A DNA stretch of 64,000 nt from Stackebrandtia nassauensis DSM 44728 (GTDB lineage Bacteria > Actinomycetota > Actinomycetes > Mycobacteriales > Micromonosporaceae): positions 6,758,001 to 6,822,000 of the forward strand of contig NC_013947.1 in NCBI RefSeq assembly GCF_000024545.1, written 5' to 3'. Each line of letters starts with the position of its first letter. Within the stretch, counting starts at the first letter, position 1. Shown piece after piece: positions 52,509 to 61,610 of this stretch. The notes below the pieces were generated by a model, which was given only the letters and a program-made list of their open reading frames with translations, was not told where the DNA came from and searched no databases. The position numbers and the translations under genes are program-made.

Positions 52509-55103
52509 TTGAACGTCGACCGCTTGACGACCAAGAGCCGGGAGGTCATCTCCACCGCCGCGACCAGCGCCGCCGAGTCCGGGCACGCCACCGTCGAGTC
52601 CTGGCATCTGCTGTCGGCACTGCTGGCCGTCGACGGATCGACCGCTCCCGGACTGCTGCGCGCCGTGGGCGCCGACCCGGGCGCCCTGACCACCGCCGTC
52701 GAAGCCGGACTGCGCGCGCTGCCCAGCGCCCGCGGCTCGTCCGTCGGTGAACCCTCGATGTCGCGGGAACTGCTCAACGCGATCAACTCCGCCGACCGCA
52801 TCGCCGACGCCGGTGGCGACGAGTACGTCTCGACCGAACACCTGCTGGCCGGGCTGGCCCGGGTGGGTGGGCCGTGCGGCGACGCCCTGGCCGAGGCCGG
52901 GGCCACCGAGAAGAACCTCATCGAGGCGTTCCCGGCGATCCGGGGCGGCGATCGCAAGATCACCAGCTCCGACCCGGAGGGCAGCTTCAAGGCGCTGGAG
53001 AAGTACGGGATCGACCTGACCGCCGCCGCCAAGGAGGGCAAGGTCGACCCGGTCATCGGCCGCGACACCGAGATCCGCCGGGTCATCCAGGTCCTGTCGC
53101 GCCGCACCAAGAACAACCCGGTCCTCATCGGCGAACCCGGTGTCGGCAAGACCGCCATCGCCGAGGGCCTGGCGCAGCGCATCATCGCCGGGGACGTCCC
53201 CGAGTCGCTGCGCGACCGCAAGGTCGTGTCGCTCGACCTGGGCGCCATGGTCGCCGGAGCCCAGTACCGGGGCCAGTTCGAGGAACGGCTGAAGTCGGTG
53301 CTGGAGGAGATCAAGGCCTCCGACGGCCAGATCATCACCTTCCTCGACGAACTGCACACGATGGTCGGCGCGGGCAAGTCCGAGGGCTCCATGGACGCGT
53401 CCAACATGCTCAAACCGATGCTGGCGCGCGGCGAACTGCGCATGGTCGGTGCCACCACACTGGACGAATACCGGCAGCACATCGAGAAGGACGCCGCCCT
53501 GGAACGCCGGTTCCAGCCGGTGCTCGTCGGCGAACCGTCCACCACGGACACCGTCGGGATCCTGCGCGGCCTCAAGGAACGCTACGAGGTCCACCACGGC
53601 GTCCGCATCACCGACGGCGCCCTGGTCGCCGCCGCCTCACTGTCCGATCGCTACATCACCGACCGGTTCCTGCCCGACAAGGCCATCGACCTCATCGACG
53701 AGGCGGCCTCCCGGCTGCGGATGGAGATCGACTCCCGTCCGGTCGAAGTGGACGAGATCGAACGCGCCGTCAAACGGCTCGAGATCGAGGAGATGGCGCT
53801 GCAGAAGGAGGCCGACGAGGCCTCGGCCGAGCGGTTGGAACGACTGCGCCGCGAACTGGCCGACAAACGCGAGGAGCTGTCGGCGATCTCGCAGCGCTGG
53901 GGCGTGGAGAAGGAGCACATCACCGCGATCTCCCAGATCAAGGAGGAGCTGGAGCAGCTGCGCGGCGAGGCCGAGCGGGCCGAGCGCGACTCGGACCTGG
54001 CCAAGGCCTCCGAACTGCGCTACGGCCGGATCCCGCAGCTGGAACAGCGACTGATCCAGGCCGAGTCCGAGCTGGCCAAGCTGCAGAACGACGGCTCCAT
54101 GCTCAAGGAGGAGGTCGAGAGCGACGACATCGCCGAGGTCGTGGCCTCCTGGACCGGCATCCCGGCGGGCAAGCTGCTGGAGGCCGAGACCGCCAAACTG
54201 CTGCGCATGGACGAGGAGCTGACCCACCGGGTCGTCGGCCAGGACCGCGCGGTGGCCGCGGTGTCCGACGCGGTCCGCCGGGCCCGCGCGGGCATCGCCG
54301 ACGAGAACCGGCCCACCGGCTCGTTCCTGTTCTGCGGTCCCACCGGTGTCGGCAAGACCGAACTGGCCAAGGCGCTGGCCTCGTTCCTGTTCGACGACGA
54401 GCGCGCCATGGTGCGCATCGACATGAGCGAGTACTCCGAACGCCACTCGGTGGCCCGGCTGGTCGGCGCCCCGCCCGGCTACGTCGGCCACGAGGAGGGC
54501 GGCCAGCTCACCGAGGCGGTGCGCCGCCGTCCGTACTCCGTCGTGCTGCTGGACGAGGTCGAGAAGGCCCACCCCGGCGTCTTCGACACCCTGCTCCAGG
54601 TCCTCGACGACGGACGGCTCACCGACGGCCAGGGCCGCACGGTGGACTTCCGCAACACGATCCTGATCCTGACGTCCAACCTGGGGTCCTCGGCGATCGC
54701 CGACCCGACGCTGAGCCCGCACGAACGCTCCGAAGCGGTGCTGGCCAACGTCCGCGACCACTTCAAACCCGAGTTCCTGAACCGGCTGGACGACATCGTC
54801 GTGTTCGACGCGCTGTCCACCGACGAACTGAAGTCCATAGTCGACGTTCAGCTGCACCGGCTGTCGGAGCGGCTGGCCAACCGGCGCCTCCACCTGGAGG
54901 TCGACGACGCCGCCCGCGTCTGGCTCGCCGACCGCGGCTTCGACCCGGTCTACGGGGCCCGGCCGCTGCGGCGCCTGATCCAAAGCGCCATCGGCGATCC
55001 GCTGGCCCGGCAGCTGCTGGCCGGAGACATCACCGACGGCGACACGGTGACGGTCAGCGTCGCCGAGGACGGCGGTTCCCTGGTGCCACGGAAACGTCCC
55101 TGA
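52509..55103 (+). CDS. clpB: ATP-dependent chaperone ClpB
   Basis: A Hsp100 disaggregase of 864 residues that threads aggregated proteins through its hexameric ring together with DnaK. The N-domain (1-140), Walker A GEPGVGKT at 208-215, Walker B FLDELH, the long coiled-coil middle domain (about 400-520), the second Walker A GPTGVGKT at 610-617 and LLDEVEKAH are all present; the middle domain separates it from ClpC and ClpA. The TTG start is decided by GGAGG seven bases upstream. Control is through the HAIR box. Confidence 0.95.
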   Translation: MNVDRLTTKSREVISTAATSAAESGHATVESWHLLSALLAVDGSTAPGLLRAVGADPGALTTAVEAGLRALPSARGSSVGEPSMSRELLNAINSADRIADAGGDEYVSTEHLLAGLARVGGPCGDALAEAGATEKNLIEAFPAIRGGDRKITSSDPEGSFKALEKYGIDLTAAAKEGKVDPVIGRDTEIRRVIQVLSRRTKNNPVLIGEPGVGKTAIAEGLAQRIIAGDVPESLRDRKVVSLDLGAMVAGAQYRGQFEERLKSVLEEIKASDGQIITFLDELHTMVGAGKSEGSMDASNMLKPMLARGELRMVGATTLDEYRQHIEKDAALERRFQPVLVGEPSTTDTVGILRGLKERYEVHHGVRITDGALVAAASLSDRYITDRFLPDKAIDLIDEAASRLRMEIDSRPVEVDEIERAVKRLEIEEMALQKEADEASAERLERLRRELADKREELSAISQRWGVEKEHITAISQIKEELEQLRGEAERAERDSDLAKASELRYGRIPQLEQRLIQAESELAKLQNDGSMLKEEVESDDIAEVVASWTGIPAGKLLEAETAKLLRMDEELTHRVVGQDRAVAAVSDAVRRARAGIADENRPTGSFLFCGPTGVGKTELAKALASFLFDDERAMVRIDMSEYSERHSVARLVGAPPGYVGHEEGGQLTEAVRRRPYSVVLLDEVEKAHPGVFDTLLQVLDDGRLTDGQGRTVDFRNTILILTSNLGSSAIADPTLSPHERSEAVLANVRDHFKPEFLNRLDDIVVFDALSTDELKSIVDVQLHRLSERLANRRLHLEVDDAARVWLADRGFDPVYGARPLRRLIQSAIGDPLARQLLAGDITDGDTVTVSVAEDGGSLVPRKRP

Positions 55104-55164
55104 GCCCCCGCTGAATAGCCGCTTGACGTGAGTTGACCGCATAAGGCGAGATCACCAGTCCCTT

Positions 55165-55440
55165 GTGCACAGCTCCACAGCTTGGGTCTTCATCGGCGAC
55201 TTCGTGGCCGCTAGGGGCGCACCGTTGAGCGATACCGACGCGACGTCGGCGACGAACTTGGCGCGAGCCGCGGCGGCGCTTGGCCTGCGGCTTCCGGCCG
55301 CGCTGTGGGAGGCTCATGCGTTGTTTGGCGCGCGATCGGATCTGGTCGCGAACTTGGATCCGTTGTCGACGCCCGCCGAGATGTTCGTGCTTGGCTGGTG
55401 CGGGACGTGGGGACAGCGGGAAGGCAGACAGCGGCCAGCG
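55165..55440 (+). pseudogene. Probable remnant of a SMI1/KNR4 (SUKH) protein
   Basis: In this frame the first 80 residues look like the start of an SMI1/KNR4-type protein: LARAAAALGLRLPAALWEAHALFG and SDLVANLDPLSTPAEMFVL follow the pattern of actinobacterial members. After about residue 75 similarity is lost and the frame runs on as a shadow of the next gene. The normal protein would continue for another 80 to 120 residues, so this is a truncated relic. The call rests on pattern recall only. Confidence 0.4.
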
Positions 55441-55483
55441 CGAGAACTCGGCGCGACGCCTGAGGCCACAGTAGGCTGGCGGC

Positions 55484-56095
55484 GTGTTCACGGTTCCAGG
55501 AAACGAGGTACCCGCCAGGCCGGGCGCCCTGTACGCGGGCGTCATCGCGGCGGTGTTCGCGTTGGTGGCGTCCGGTGCCGAGGGGTATTTCTGGCTCAGG
55601 ATCTACAGCACCCTGACCGGGATGCTGCCGCCCGAGGCCGCCGCCGACAGCGAGGCGCAGCAGTCGCTGGCCGTGTGGAACGGGTTCCTGATCGCGATCG
55701 TGGTCGTCAGCATGCTGCTCAGCCTGATAGCGGCCGGTGGGGTCGCGTTCGCGTTGCGGGGTGCCAACGGCGGCCGGATCGCGGTGTGGATCGCCGGGGG
55801 TATCGCGATCGCCTGGCACCTGTGTTGCAGCGGGTACGTGCTGTTCTTCCGGACCATTTTCGCGCAGGCCGCCGCCCAGTCCCGCACGGACGGGTACAAC
55901 GGCAACGACGTGGACCTGAACGAGCACTTCCCGATGTGGCTGGTCGACTCGGCGATCGGCAGCGGATTCGCCGTGGGCATCGCCTCGATCGTGGCGGTCA
56001 CGTTGATCGCCTTGCCGCCGGTCAACCGGTACTTCCGGGCGTTGCGGGCTCGGCCGGTGCCGTACGTGCCGCCCACCATGCCGGGGCAGTGGTGA
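55484..56095 (+). CDS. Four-helix membrane protein of unknown function
   Basis: A 203-residue protein with four predicted helices (about 17-37, 64-88, 95-120, 158-180) and a C-terminal Pro-rich tail. Its pattern, including GGVAFALRGANGGRIAVWIAGG, resembles the small membrane proteins at 17.5-19.8 kb (there: FNLKGKNGARITTWVLAG), so it may be a distant paralogue. The start is GTG. The convergent GDT1 frame runs open antisense through it. Confidence 0.6.
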   Translation: MFTVPGNEVPARPGALYAGVIAAVFALVASGAEGYFWLRIYSTLTGMLPPEAAADSEAQQSLAVWNGFLIAIVVVSMLLSLIAAGGVAFALRGANGGRIAVWIAGGIAIAWHLCCSGYVLFFRTIFAQAAAQSRTDGYNGNDVDLNEHFPMWLVDSAIGSGFAVGIASIVAVTLIALPPVNRYFRALRARPVPYVPPTMPGQW

Positions 56096-56685
56096 CCTAA
56101 GCCGCGGATCAGTTCCACGACCGCGATGACCGCGAACACTCCGAACAGGATCGCCGCTCCGCGCTGGATCCACTTGAGCGGGACGTAACGCACCACCACG
56201 CGTCCGAGCACGACCGCCAGCGCCGCGACGGTGATCAGTCCCAGGGCCGCGCCGGTGAACACCTCCCACGGAGCCGAGTAGTGGGCCGACAGCGCCGCCG
56301 TGCCCAGCTGCGAGGCGTCGCCCCATTCGGCGGCGAACAGGACGCCGAAGCTGGTGAACACCGTGGGCCAGAAGGAGAGTCCGTTGCGACCGTTGCCGGT
56401 CTCGTCATCGTCGTCGGAAGCGAGACTCTCGCGGAACAGCAGCACGGCGCCCACCGCGAACAGCAGGGCCACAATGGAGAGCACCACCCAGGACGGCAGC
56501 AGGCCCAGCAGGCCACCGGCGGCGACGGCGATCGCGGTCTGCACCACGAAGGCCGCCGAGACGCCCAGCAGCACCGGGATCGGCTTGTACCGGCTGGACA
56601 GCACCAGCGTGGCCATCATCGTCTTGTCGGGCAACTCGGCCAGGAAGATCAGGCCGAAGGCCGCGAACAGCGGTACCCAGCTCAC
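55603..56685 (-). CDS. TMEM165/GDT1 (UPF0016) cation transporter with run-on frame
   Basis: Residues 1-196 form a complete UPF0016 protein with six helices and two copies of the family motif: LAELPDKT and AAEWGDAS. Relatives move Mn or Ca across membranes. The family ends near 56,098, but codon 196 is TTA and the frame has no stop until 55603, adding about 165 residues antisense to the neighbour; a TAG in the +1 frame lies exactly at this point (56099-56097). The GTG start overlaps the larC stop in GTGA, so it belongs to the lar operon. Confidence 0.78.
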   Translation of the reverse strand: MSWVPLFAAFGLIFLAELPDKTMMATLVLSSRYKPIPVLLGVSAAFVVQTAIAVAAGGLLGLLPSWVVLSIVALLFAVGAVLLFRESLASDDDDETGNGRNGLSFWPTVFTSFGVLFAAEWGDASQLGTAALSAHYSAPWEVFTGAALGLITVAALAVVLGRVVVRYVPLKWIQRGAAILFGVFAVIAVVELIRGLGHHCPGMVGGTYGTGRARNARKYRLTGGKAINVTATIEAMPTANPLPIAESTSHIGKCSFRSTSLPLYPSVRDWAAACAKMVRKNSTYPLQHRCQAIAIPPAIHTAIRPPLAPRNANATPPAAIRLSSMLTTTIAIRNPFHTASDCCASLSAAASGGSIPVRVL

Positions 56686-57926
56686 GCGGCACCGTAGCTT
56701 TCGGCGGCCAGGCCGCTCGCCCGCGCCAGGACCACTTTGACCGGAAGGTCGAGCGCGGTGGCGGCGGCCTCGACGTCGGCGTGCTCCACCGACACGTTGA
56801 CGATCCGGCCGTCGTCGCGGGCGAGCTTGACGCCGATCGTCTGTCCGTCGAGGACGATCGAGCCGTACTCGCGGTCCAGCGCGTGTTTGCCGACCTCGTT
56901 GACCCGCAGGCCGATCGTGGAGGTGTGGGCGAAGATCGCCGAGCGGACCCGAGCCTCGACGTCGTGGCCACAGAGGACACTCAGGGTGTGGGCGGGGCGG
57001 CCCTTCTTCATCAGGATCGGGGTCAGCCAGGCGTCGCTGGCCCCGGCGGCCAGCAGCGCGGCCAGCACCTGCGGCCACAGTCGCGGGTCGAGGTCGTCGA
57101 CGTTGGCTTCCATGACGAGGGCGGACGGGCGGTCACCGGCCGCCACGGTCGGGGCCGCGTGGTGGTGCCCGTGCGAGTGGGCGTGGTCGGCCCGGGTCGG
57201 CTGCGAGCCGAGCACCAGCCGCAGCACGTTGGCGCGTTCGGCCGGGTCACGCCCGCCCGCGCCGACCCCGACGGCGTCCACCGTCATCAGCGGCATGGTG
57301 CCGTAGGCCGTGGCGTGCGCGGCGATGATCGCGGCACCCGTGGGGGTGCAGGCCTCGTAGGACACCTCGCCCGCGACCGGCGCCTTGGCCCGCGACAGCA
57401 CCGCGAGCGTCGCGGGCGCGGGCAGCGGGATGCCGCCGTGGGCGCCGCGCGTGACGCCGCCGCCCGCCGTCACCGCCGAGCACACGATCCGGCCCAGGCC
57501 CCGGTTCTCGGCCAGCCAGTGCAGTCCGGCGCAGGCGGCGACCACGTCGGCCAGCGAGTCGAGGGCGCCGACCTCGTGGAAGTGGACGTCGTCGAGCCGA
57601 ACCCGGTGCGCGGCGGCCTCGGCGTGGCCCAGCCGGGTGAAGACGTCGATGGCCTTGTCGCGGACCGGTTGCGGCAGTGAGGCTTCGGTGATGAGCCGGA
57701 CGATGCTGGCGTAGCGCCGGTCGATGGTGCTCTGCGGACAGTCGACGTCGACCTTGGTCGCGGCCAGGCCGTGCCGGGTGGTCTCGGTGGCTGTCAGCCG
57801 CACCGGCTCGACACCGAGAGCGTCCACACTGGCCCGCAGCACCTCCAGCGGCACCCCGGCGTCGACGAGCGCGCCGAGGAACATGTCACCGCTGGCGCCA
57901 GCGGCAGCGTCGATCCAGCAGATCAC
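56682..57926 (-). CDS. larC: Nickel-pincer cofactor biosynthesis protein LarC
   Basis: LarC inserts nickel into the pyridinium-bis-thioacid to give the nickel-pincer nucleotide, using CTP. The 414-residue protein is one uninterrupted frame, unlike the frameshifted larC1/C2 of Lactobacillus. It opens WIDAAAGASGDMFLGALVDAG, has HFHEVGALDS, and a His-rich metal segment (DHAHSHGHHHAAP) in the linker between the two halves, followed by LVMEANVDDLDPRLWP. It lies in a run larB-SnoaL-larC-GDT1; larA and larE are not in the window. Confidence 0.92.
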   Translation of the reverse strand: MICWIDAAAGASGDMFLGALVDAGVPLEVLRASVDALGVEPVRLTATETTRHGLAATKVDVDCPQSTIDRRYASIVRLITEASLPQPVRDKAIDVFTRLGHAEAAAHRVRLDDVHFHEVGALDSLADVVAACAGLHWLAENRGLGRIVCSAVTAGGGVTRGAHGGIPLPAPATLAVLSRAKAPVAGEVSYEACTPTGAAIIAAHATAYGTMPLMTVDAVGVGAGGRDPAERANVLRLVLGSQPTRADHAHSHGHHHAAPTVAAGDRPSALVMEANVDDLDPRLWPQVLAALLAAGASDAWLTPILMKKGRPAHTLSVLCGHDVEARVRSAIFAHTSTIGLRVNEVGKHALDREYGSIVLDGQTIGVKLARDDGRIVNVSVEHADVEAAATALDLPVKVVLARASGLAAESYGAA

Positions 57927-58026
57927 GCGGGCTCCACCCTTCTCACGTCCGTCGTCAGGCGACGATTATCGCCGTCACCGACCGGCGGTGCAGCAGACTC
58001 GCCACGTGAGTTGCGGCACCACCGGC

Positions 58027-58461
58027 TCAGGTCAGGGCCCGCCGGACGTCCTCGACGGTCGCCGGGGAGAAGTAGTCGCGGATCGAGGTGATCAGCCCGT
58101 CCCGCACCCGGATGACCTGAACATAGGAGCTCTTGACCACCTCGCCGGTGCCGCTGTTGGCCATCGCCACCGTGAACTCCGGGATGATGACCTCGGGGTC
58201 GGCGGTCTCGTGGACCACGACCGTCGACTCGGACTGCACGGGCTGGTTCTCGGCGGCGGGGGTCGCGGCCCGCAGTCTCACGATCATGTCGCGGATCTCG
58301 TCGCGACCGGTGAACCGGTTGGGCACCGGCTCGGCCACGAACGGGAACTCGATGACGCAGTCGGGGGCGTACAGCGCGAGCTGCGCGTCGATGTCACCCT
58401 GCATTCCATACCAGACACTGCGCTCCCAGACCTGCCGCGGCGTCAGTCCCGCATCGTTCAC
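58027..58461 (-). CDS. SnoaL/NTF2-like fold protein in the lar operon
   Basis: A 144-residue alpha+beta barrel protein: QGDIDAQLALYAPDCVIEFPF, RFTGRDEIRDMI and a C-terminal VIRVRDGLITSIRDYFSP. These features fit SnoaL-like polyketide cyclase or related proteins of unknown function. The GTG start has GGGAG seven bases upstream and overlaps the larB stop in GTGA, so it is translated with larB. It could be an unknown helper of the cofactor pathway, or a passenger. Confidence 0.82.
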   Translation of the reverse strand: MNDAGLTPRQVWERSVWYGMQGDIDAQLALYAPDCVIEFPFVAEPVPNRFTGRDEIRDMIVRLRAATPAAENQPVQSESTVVVHETADPEVIIPEFTVAMANSGTGEVVKSSYVQVIRVRDGLITSIRDYFSPATVEDVRRALT

Positions 58462-59240
58462 GTGAGGGCTCCCTTCGTCCTCACTATCCTCGCAGCACAC
58501 ACGGCCGCGCCAAAGCCATTATCGATGTTCACAACGGACACTCCGGGGGCGCAGGAGTTCAGCATCGTCAGCAGCGGCGCCAGTCCGCCGAAGGCGGCGC
58601 CGTAGCCGACCGAGGTGGGCACCGCGATCAGCGGCACCGCGACCAGGCCGCCGACCGCTGACGGCAGCGCGCCGTCCATGCCCGCCACGACGATGACGCA
58701 GTCGGCGGTCGCGAGGGTCTCGCGCGCGGCCAGCAGCCGGTGCAGTCCCGCGACGCCGACGTCGGAGATCTCCACCACCGACAACCCGAAGGCGCGGGCG
58801 GTGAAGGCGGCCTCGGTGGCGACTGGGAGGTCGGAGGTGCCCGCGCACAGGACGGCGACGGTGCCCAGGTTCGGGGTGGGCAGGGCGCCGATCGCGACGA
58901 TGGCCGCCAGCGGATCCTCGGTCACCGGCTCGGAGGTCGAGCGCAGGGCCGCGCGGGTCTCGTCGCTGGCGCGGGTCACCAGGATCGGATGCTCGGGGTG
59001 GGCCTGGCGCAGCCGGGCGGTGATGGAGAGGACCTGGTCCACCGTCTTTCCCGCCCCGTAGACGACCTCGGGTTCACCGGTGCGCAGCGGCCGGTGGGTG
59101 TCCACTTTGGCGAAACCCAGTTCGGCGTAACCGGGGCCGTCGGCGAAGACGCCGTCGGTCAGGCGCCGGGCCGCCTCGGTCACCGAACTCTCGCCGGACG
59201 CGACCGCCTCCAGCAGCGACCGGATCGCCTCGTTGTCCAC
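58458..59240 (-). CDS. larB: Nickel-pincer cofactor biosynthesis protein LarB
   Basis: LarB carboxylates nicotinic acid adenine dinucleotide and hydrolyses its phosphoanhydride, the first step to the nickel-pincer cofactor. The 260-residue protein has the AIR-carboxylase-like (PurE) C-half: VLCAGTSDLPVATEAAFTARAFG, DCVIVVAGMDGALPSAVGG and PTSVGYGAAFGGLAPLLTMLNSCAPG. The GTG at 59240 has AGGAGG four bases upstream; a longer frame to 59336 is not conserved. It is the first gene of the operon and divergent from the phosphodiesterase gene. Confidence 0.9.
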   Translation of the reverse strand: MDNEAIRSLLEAVASGESSVTEAARRLTDGVFADGPGYAELGFAKVDTHRPLRTGEPEVVYGAGKTVDQVLSITARLRQAHPEHPILVTRASDETRAALRSTSEPVTEDPLAAIVAIGALPTPNLGTVAVLCAGTSDLPVATEAAFTARAFGLSVVEISDVGVAGLHRLLAARETLATADCVIVVAGMDGALPSAVGGLVAVPLIAVPTSVGYGAAFGGLAPLLTMLNSCAPGVSVVNIDNGFGAAVCAARIVRTKGALT

Positions 59241-59292
59241 ACGCCCTCCTGCGGTTCGCACAGCCCGATTTCGCCCAGTATGCTTCCGAAGC

Positions 59293-60018
59293 ATGCCGGA
59301 GCCCATGGTGGTCGCGCATCGCGGAGCGAATGTCAATCTGCCGGAACAAAGCCTCGCCGCTTACGTCGAAGCCATAGACGTTGGCGCCGACGCGATCGAG
59401 TGTGATGTTCGCCTCACCAAGGACGGACACCTGGTCTGCCACCACGACCGGACCATCAACCGCACCAGCGACGGCAAGGGCGCGATCGCGGAGCTCACCC
59501 TGGCCGAGTTGCAGAAGTTCAACTTCGCCCGCAAGAACGCCCCCGCCAGCGAACACCACCAGATCCTCACCTTCGAGGCACTGTTGCGCCTGATCAGCGA
59601 GGCGCCGCGCACCATAACGATGCTCATCGAGGCCAAGCACCCGTCCCGCTACGGCGCCCGGATCGAGCACGCGCTGCACGAGTCACTGGCCAAGTTCCCG
59701 GGTCTGGACGTGATCGTGATGTCCTTCGCCCGCGCCGCCGTCACGCGATACCGGACCCTCGACGCCGAGGTGCCACTGGTGTGGCTCTTCGAATACCCGG
59801 TCGGGGGACCCCCGCCGGGGGCGACGATTCTGGGTCCCCGCATCGACGTGCTGCGGGCCAAGCCGCGGTTGATCGAACGGGCCCACGCCGCCGGACAGCG
59901 CGTGTTCGTGTGGACGGTCAACACCCCTGAACAGGTGAAATACGTCCGCGACGCCGGAGCCGACGCGATCATCACCGACGATCCCGCCATGGTTTTGCGG
60001 GCCCTGGGAAGGGTCTGA
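59293..60018 (+). CDS. Glycerophosphodiester phosphodiesterase
   Basis: A 241-residue GDPD-family TIM-barrel enzyme that hydrolyses glycerophosphodiesters. The motif HRGANVNLPEQS, the metal pair in DAIECDV, CHHDRTINRTSDG and IEAKHP are present, as is the C-terminal FVWTVNTPEQV. There is no signal peptide, so it is cytoplasmic. The ATG at 59293 is given; a second ATG four codons later has GGAG three bases before it. It is divergent from larB with a 52-base gap. Confidence 0.88.
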   Translation: MPEPMVVAHRGANVNLPEQSLAAYVEAIDVGADAIECDVRLTKDGHLVCHHDRTINRTSDGKGAIAELTLAELQKFNFARKNAPASEHHQILTFEALLRLISEAPRTITMLIEAKHPSRYGARIEHALHESLAKFPGLDVIVMSFARAAVTRYRTLDAEVPLVWLFEYPVGGPPPGATILGPRIDVLRAKPRLIERAHAAGQRVFVWTVNTPEQVKYVRDAGADAIITDDPAMVLRALGRV

Positions 60019-60220
60019 GACCAACGCCATACACAATTGGGCCATATTTCGGTTGACGGGTGATCAGCCACGCGGAGGACACGCGTGCCGAATCGGCGGA
60101 TCAGCGGTATCTTCTAGACGGATCTGCTCGCTGTTTGACGGATCCTCGGTTGACAATGTGTTCGGCGAAAGCGACCAATCGGGTCAGGTGACCCGGTGAC
60201 GCTCACAGTGGGAGGCGACC
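60019..60220. other. Intergenic region before the anti-sigma-type ATPase gene
   Basis: About 200 bases with no gene. GACGGATC occurs twice (around 60117 and 60139), and TTGACA follows shortly after (about 60150), a possible -35 element, but no good -10 box is seen at normal spacing. Confidence 0.3.
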
Positions 60221-60715
60221 ATGCACACGATGGTCAACACCCCTGCGTCCTGGCAGGCACGGGTGCCCCATCACGCCCGCAGTGCTGCCGCCGTGCGCCG
60301 CTGGCTGGCCGGACTCGCCGGTGACCTGCACTCCCAGCACCTCGCCGACCTGCACGCCGTCGCCACCGAACTGATCTGCAACGCCGTGCGGCACGCCACC
60401 CCGCTGCCCGACGGCGACCTGTCCGTCCACTTCCAGATGAACGGCGGCACCATCGAGTTCGCCGTCACCGACGGCGGCGCCAGCACCCGGCCGTTCGTCC
60501 GGGCCCTGAACACCAGCGCCTCCGACGGTCGCGGCCTGCTCATCGTCACCGCCCTGGCCGAACAGTGGGGGGTGCGCGACGAGTCCGGCGGCCGCACCGT
60601 GTGGGCCCGGCTCACCGGCACCGACGTGCCACCACTGGACGAGGTCGACACCGAACCGCTGGGCGCTCCGGCGAACAACCGGGCCAAGACGGACACCACT
60701 AAGCTGTCCCAGTGA
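60221..60715 (+). CDS. Anti-sigma-type (RsbW/SpoIIAB-like) ATP-binding protein
   Basis: A 164-residue GHKL ATPase domain. The N-box is ELICNAVRHATP, the G-box region VTDGGASTRP and DGRGLLIVTALAEQWG. Such stand-alone domains are abundant in streptomycete-like bacteria and bind sigma-B-type factors or act as regulatory kinases. GGGAGG lies five bases before the ATG. It overlaps the DUF5926 gene by four bases (GTGA). Confidence 0.82.
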   Translation: MHTMVNTPASWQARVPHHARSAAAVRRWLAGLAGDLHSQHLADLHAVATELICNAVRHATPLPDGDLSVHFQMNGGTIEFAVTDGGASTRPFVRALNTSASDGRGLLIVTALAEQWGVRDESGGRTVWARLTGTDVPPLDEVDTEPLGAPANNRAKTDTTKLSQ

Positions 60716-61599
60716 GTAAGCGACGCAAACAACACCGCGCGACAGCGGCGAAGCCCGAGAAGACCAAGGTTCGCGACGTCTACGTCCCGCGGCCGTTCGC
60801 CGACCTTCCCAACGAGGGCGACTGGATCGCGATGCGGGAACTGCTGCCCGCCGCGACCGCCCCGCTGACCGTGAAGCCCGAGTACGCCGACAAACTCGGC
60901 GACCGGCAGCTCACGCTCGCCACCGTGTTGCCGCTGGCCTGGCCCGCCATGAGCCGCGCCGACGGACAGGTCTTCGTCGCCATGCAGCGGCAGTTCCAGT
61001 CCGGGGACGTCAGCCGCGACATCGCCGCCTCGCTGCTGGCGGCACTGGACGCCGAGCCGGGGCACCCGGTCGCGGTGCCCGCGCGTCCCGGCGAGGGACC
61101 GCGGATGCAGGACGTCATCGAACTCAAGAGCCTCGAAGTGTCCATTCACGACACATTTGACTTCTGGCTCGGCGAGGACACCGACACCGACGACCCGCAG
61201 GTCAGCGCCAGCATGGAACGGGCCAACGCGTCGATCTACCCGACCAGCCGCCTAGACGCCGCCAAGAGCGCCTACTGGTGCCAGACCCCCGACAACACCC
61301 ACGTGCGCATCGTCCTGGAAGAGGACGAGGACGCCGCGCTGGCGGCACTGGCCCGGCTGCGCGCCGCCGAGGAACTCAAACTCGTCCCCGACTCCAAGTT
61401 CGCCGGGATGTTCCGCACCCACGGTGTGCTGATCCCGGTGTGGGACCTGGCCGCCGACACCGTCGCCGACGACTGCGAGAAGCCGGTCACCGAGTTCGCG
61501 GTCCGCTACGCCGAGGCGCTGGCGAGCACCGAACCGCTGACCTCCGCCGAACGGCGCGCCAAGGACGGCCTCGTCGGACGACAGCTGAACCTGAGGTAG
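60712..61599 (+). CDS. DUF5926 family protein
   Basis: A 295-residue soluble protein of an actinobacteria-specific family of unknown function. It has a Lys/Arg-rich start (SKRRKQHRATAAKPEKTKVRD), the family's VPRPFADLPNEGDWIAMRELLPAATA, and FDFWLGEDTDTDDPQV. It is translationally coupled to the ATPase gene, so the pair may act together. Confidence 0.85.
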   Translation: MSKRRKQHRATAAKPEKTKVRDVYVPRPFADLPNEGDWIAMRELLPAATAPLTVKPEYADKLGDRQLTLATVLPLAWPAMSRADGQVFVAMQRQFQSGDVSRDIAASLLAALDAEPGHPVAVPARPGEGPRMQDVIELKSLEVSIHDTFDFWLGEDTDTDDPQVSASMERANASIYPTSRLDAAKSAYWCQTPDNTHVRIVLEEDEDAALAALARLRAAEELKLVPDSKFAGMFRTHGVLIPVWDLAADTVADDCEKPVTEFAVRYAEALASTEPLTSAERRAKDGLVGRQLNLR

Positions 61600-61610
61600 T
61601 CCGCATCCCC

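Noticed and set aside
53637..55142. Minus-strand open frame of 501 codons
   Set aside because: Shadow of clpB, which has intact Walker motifs on the plus strand.
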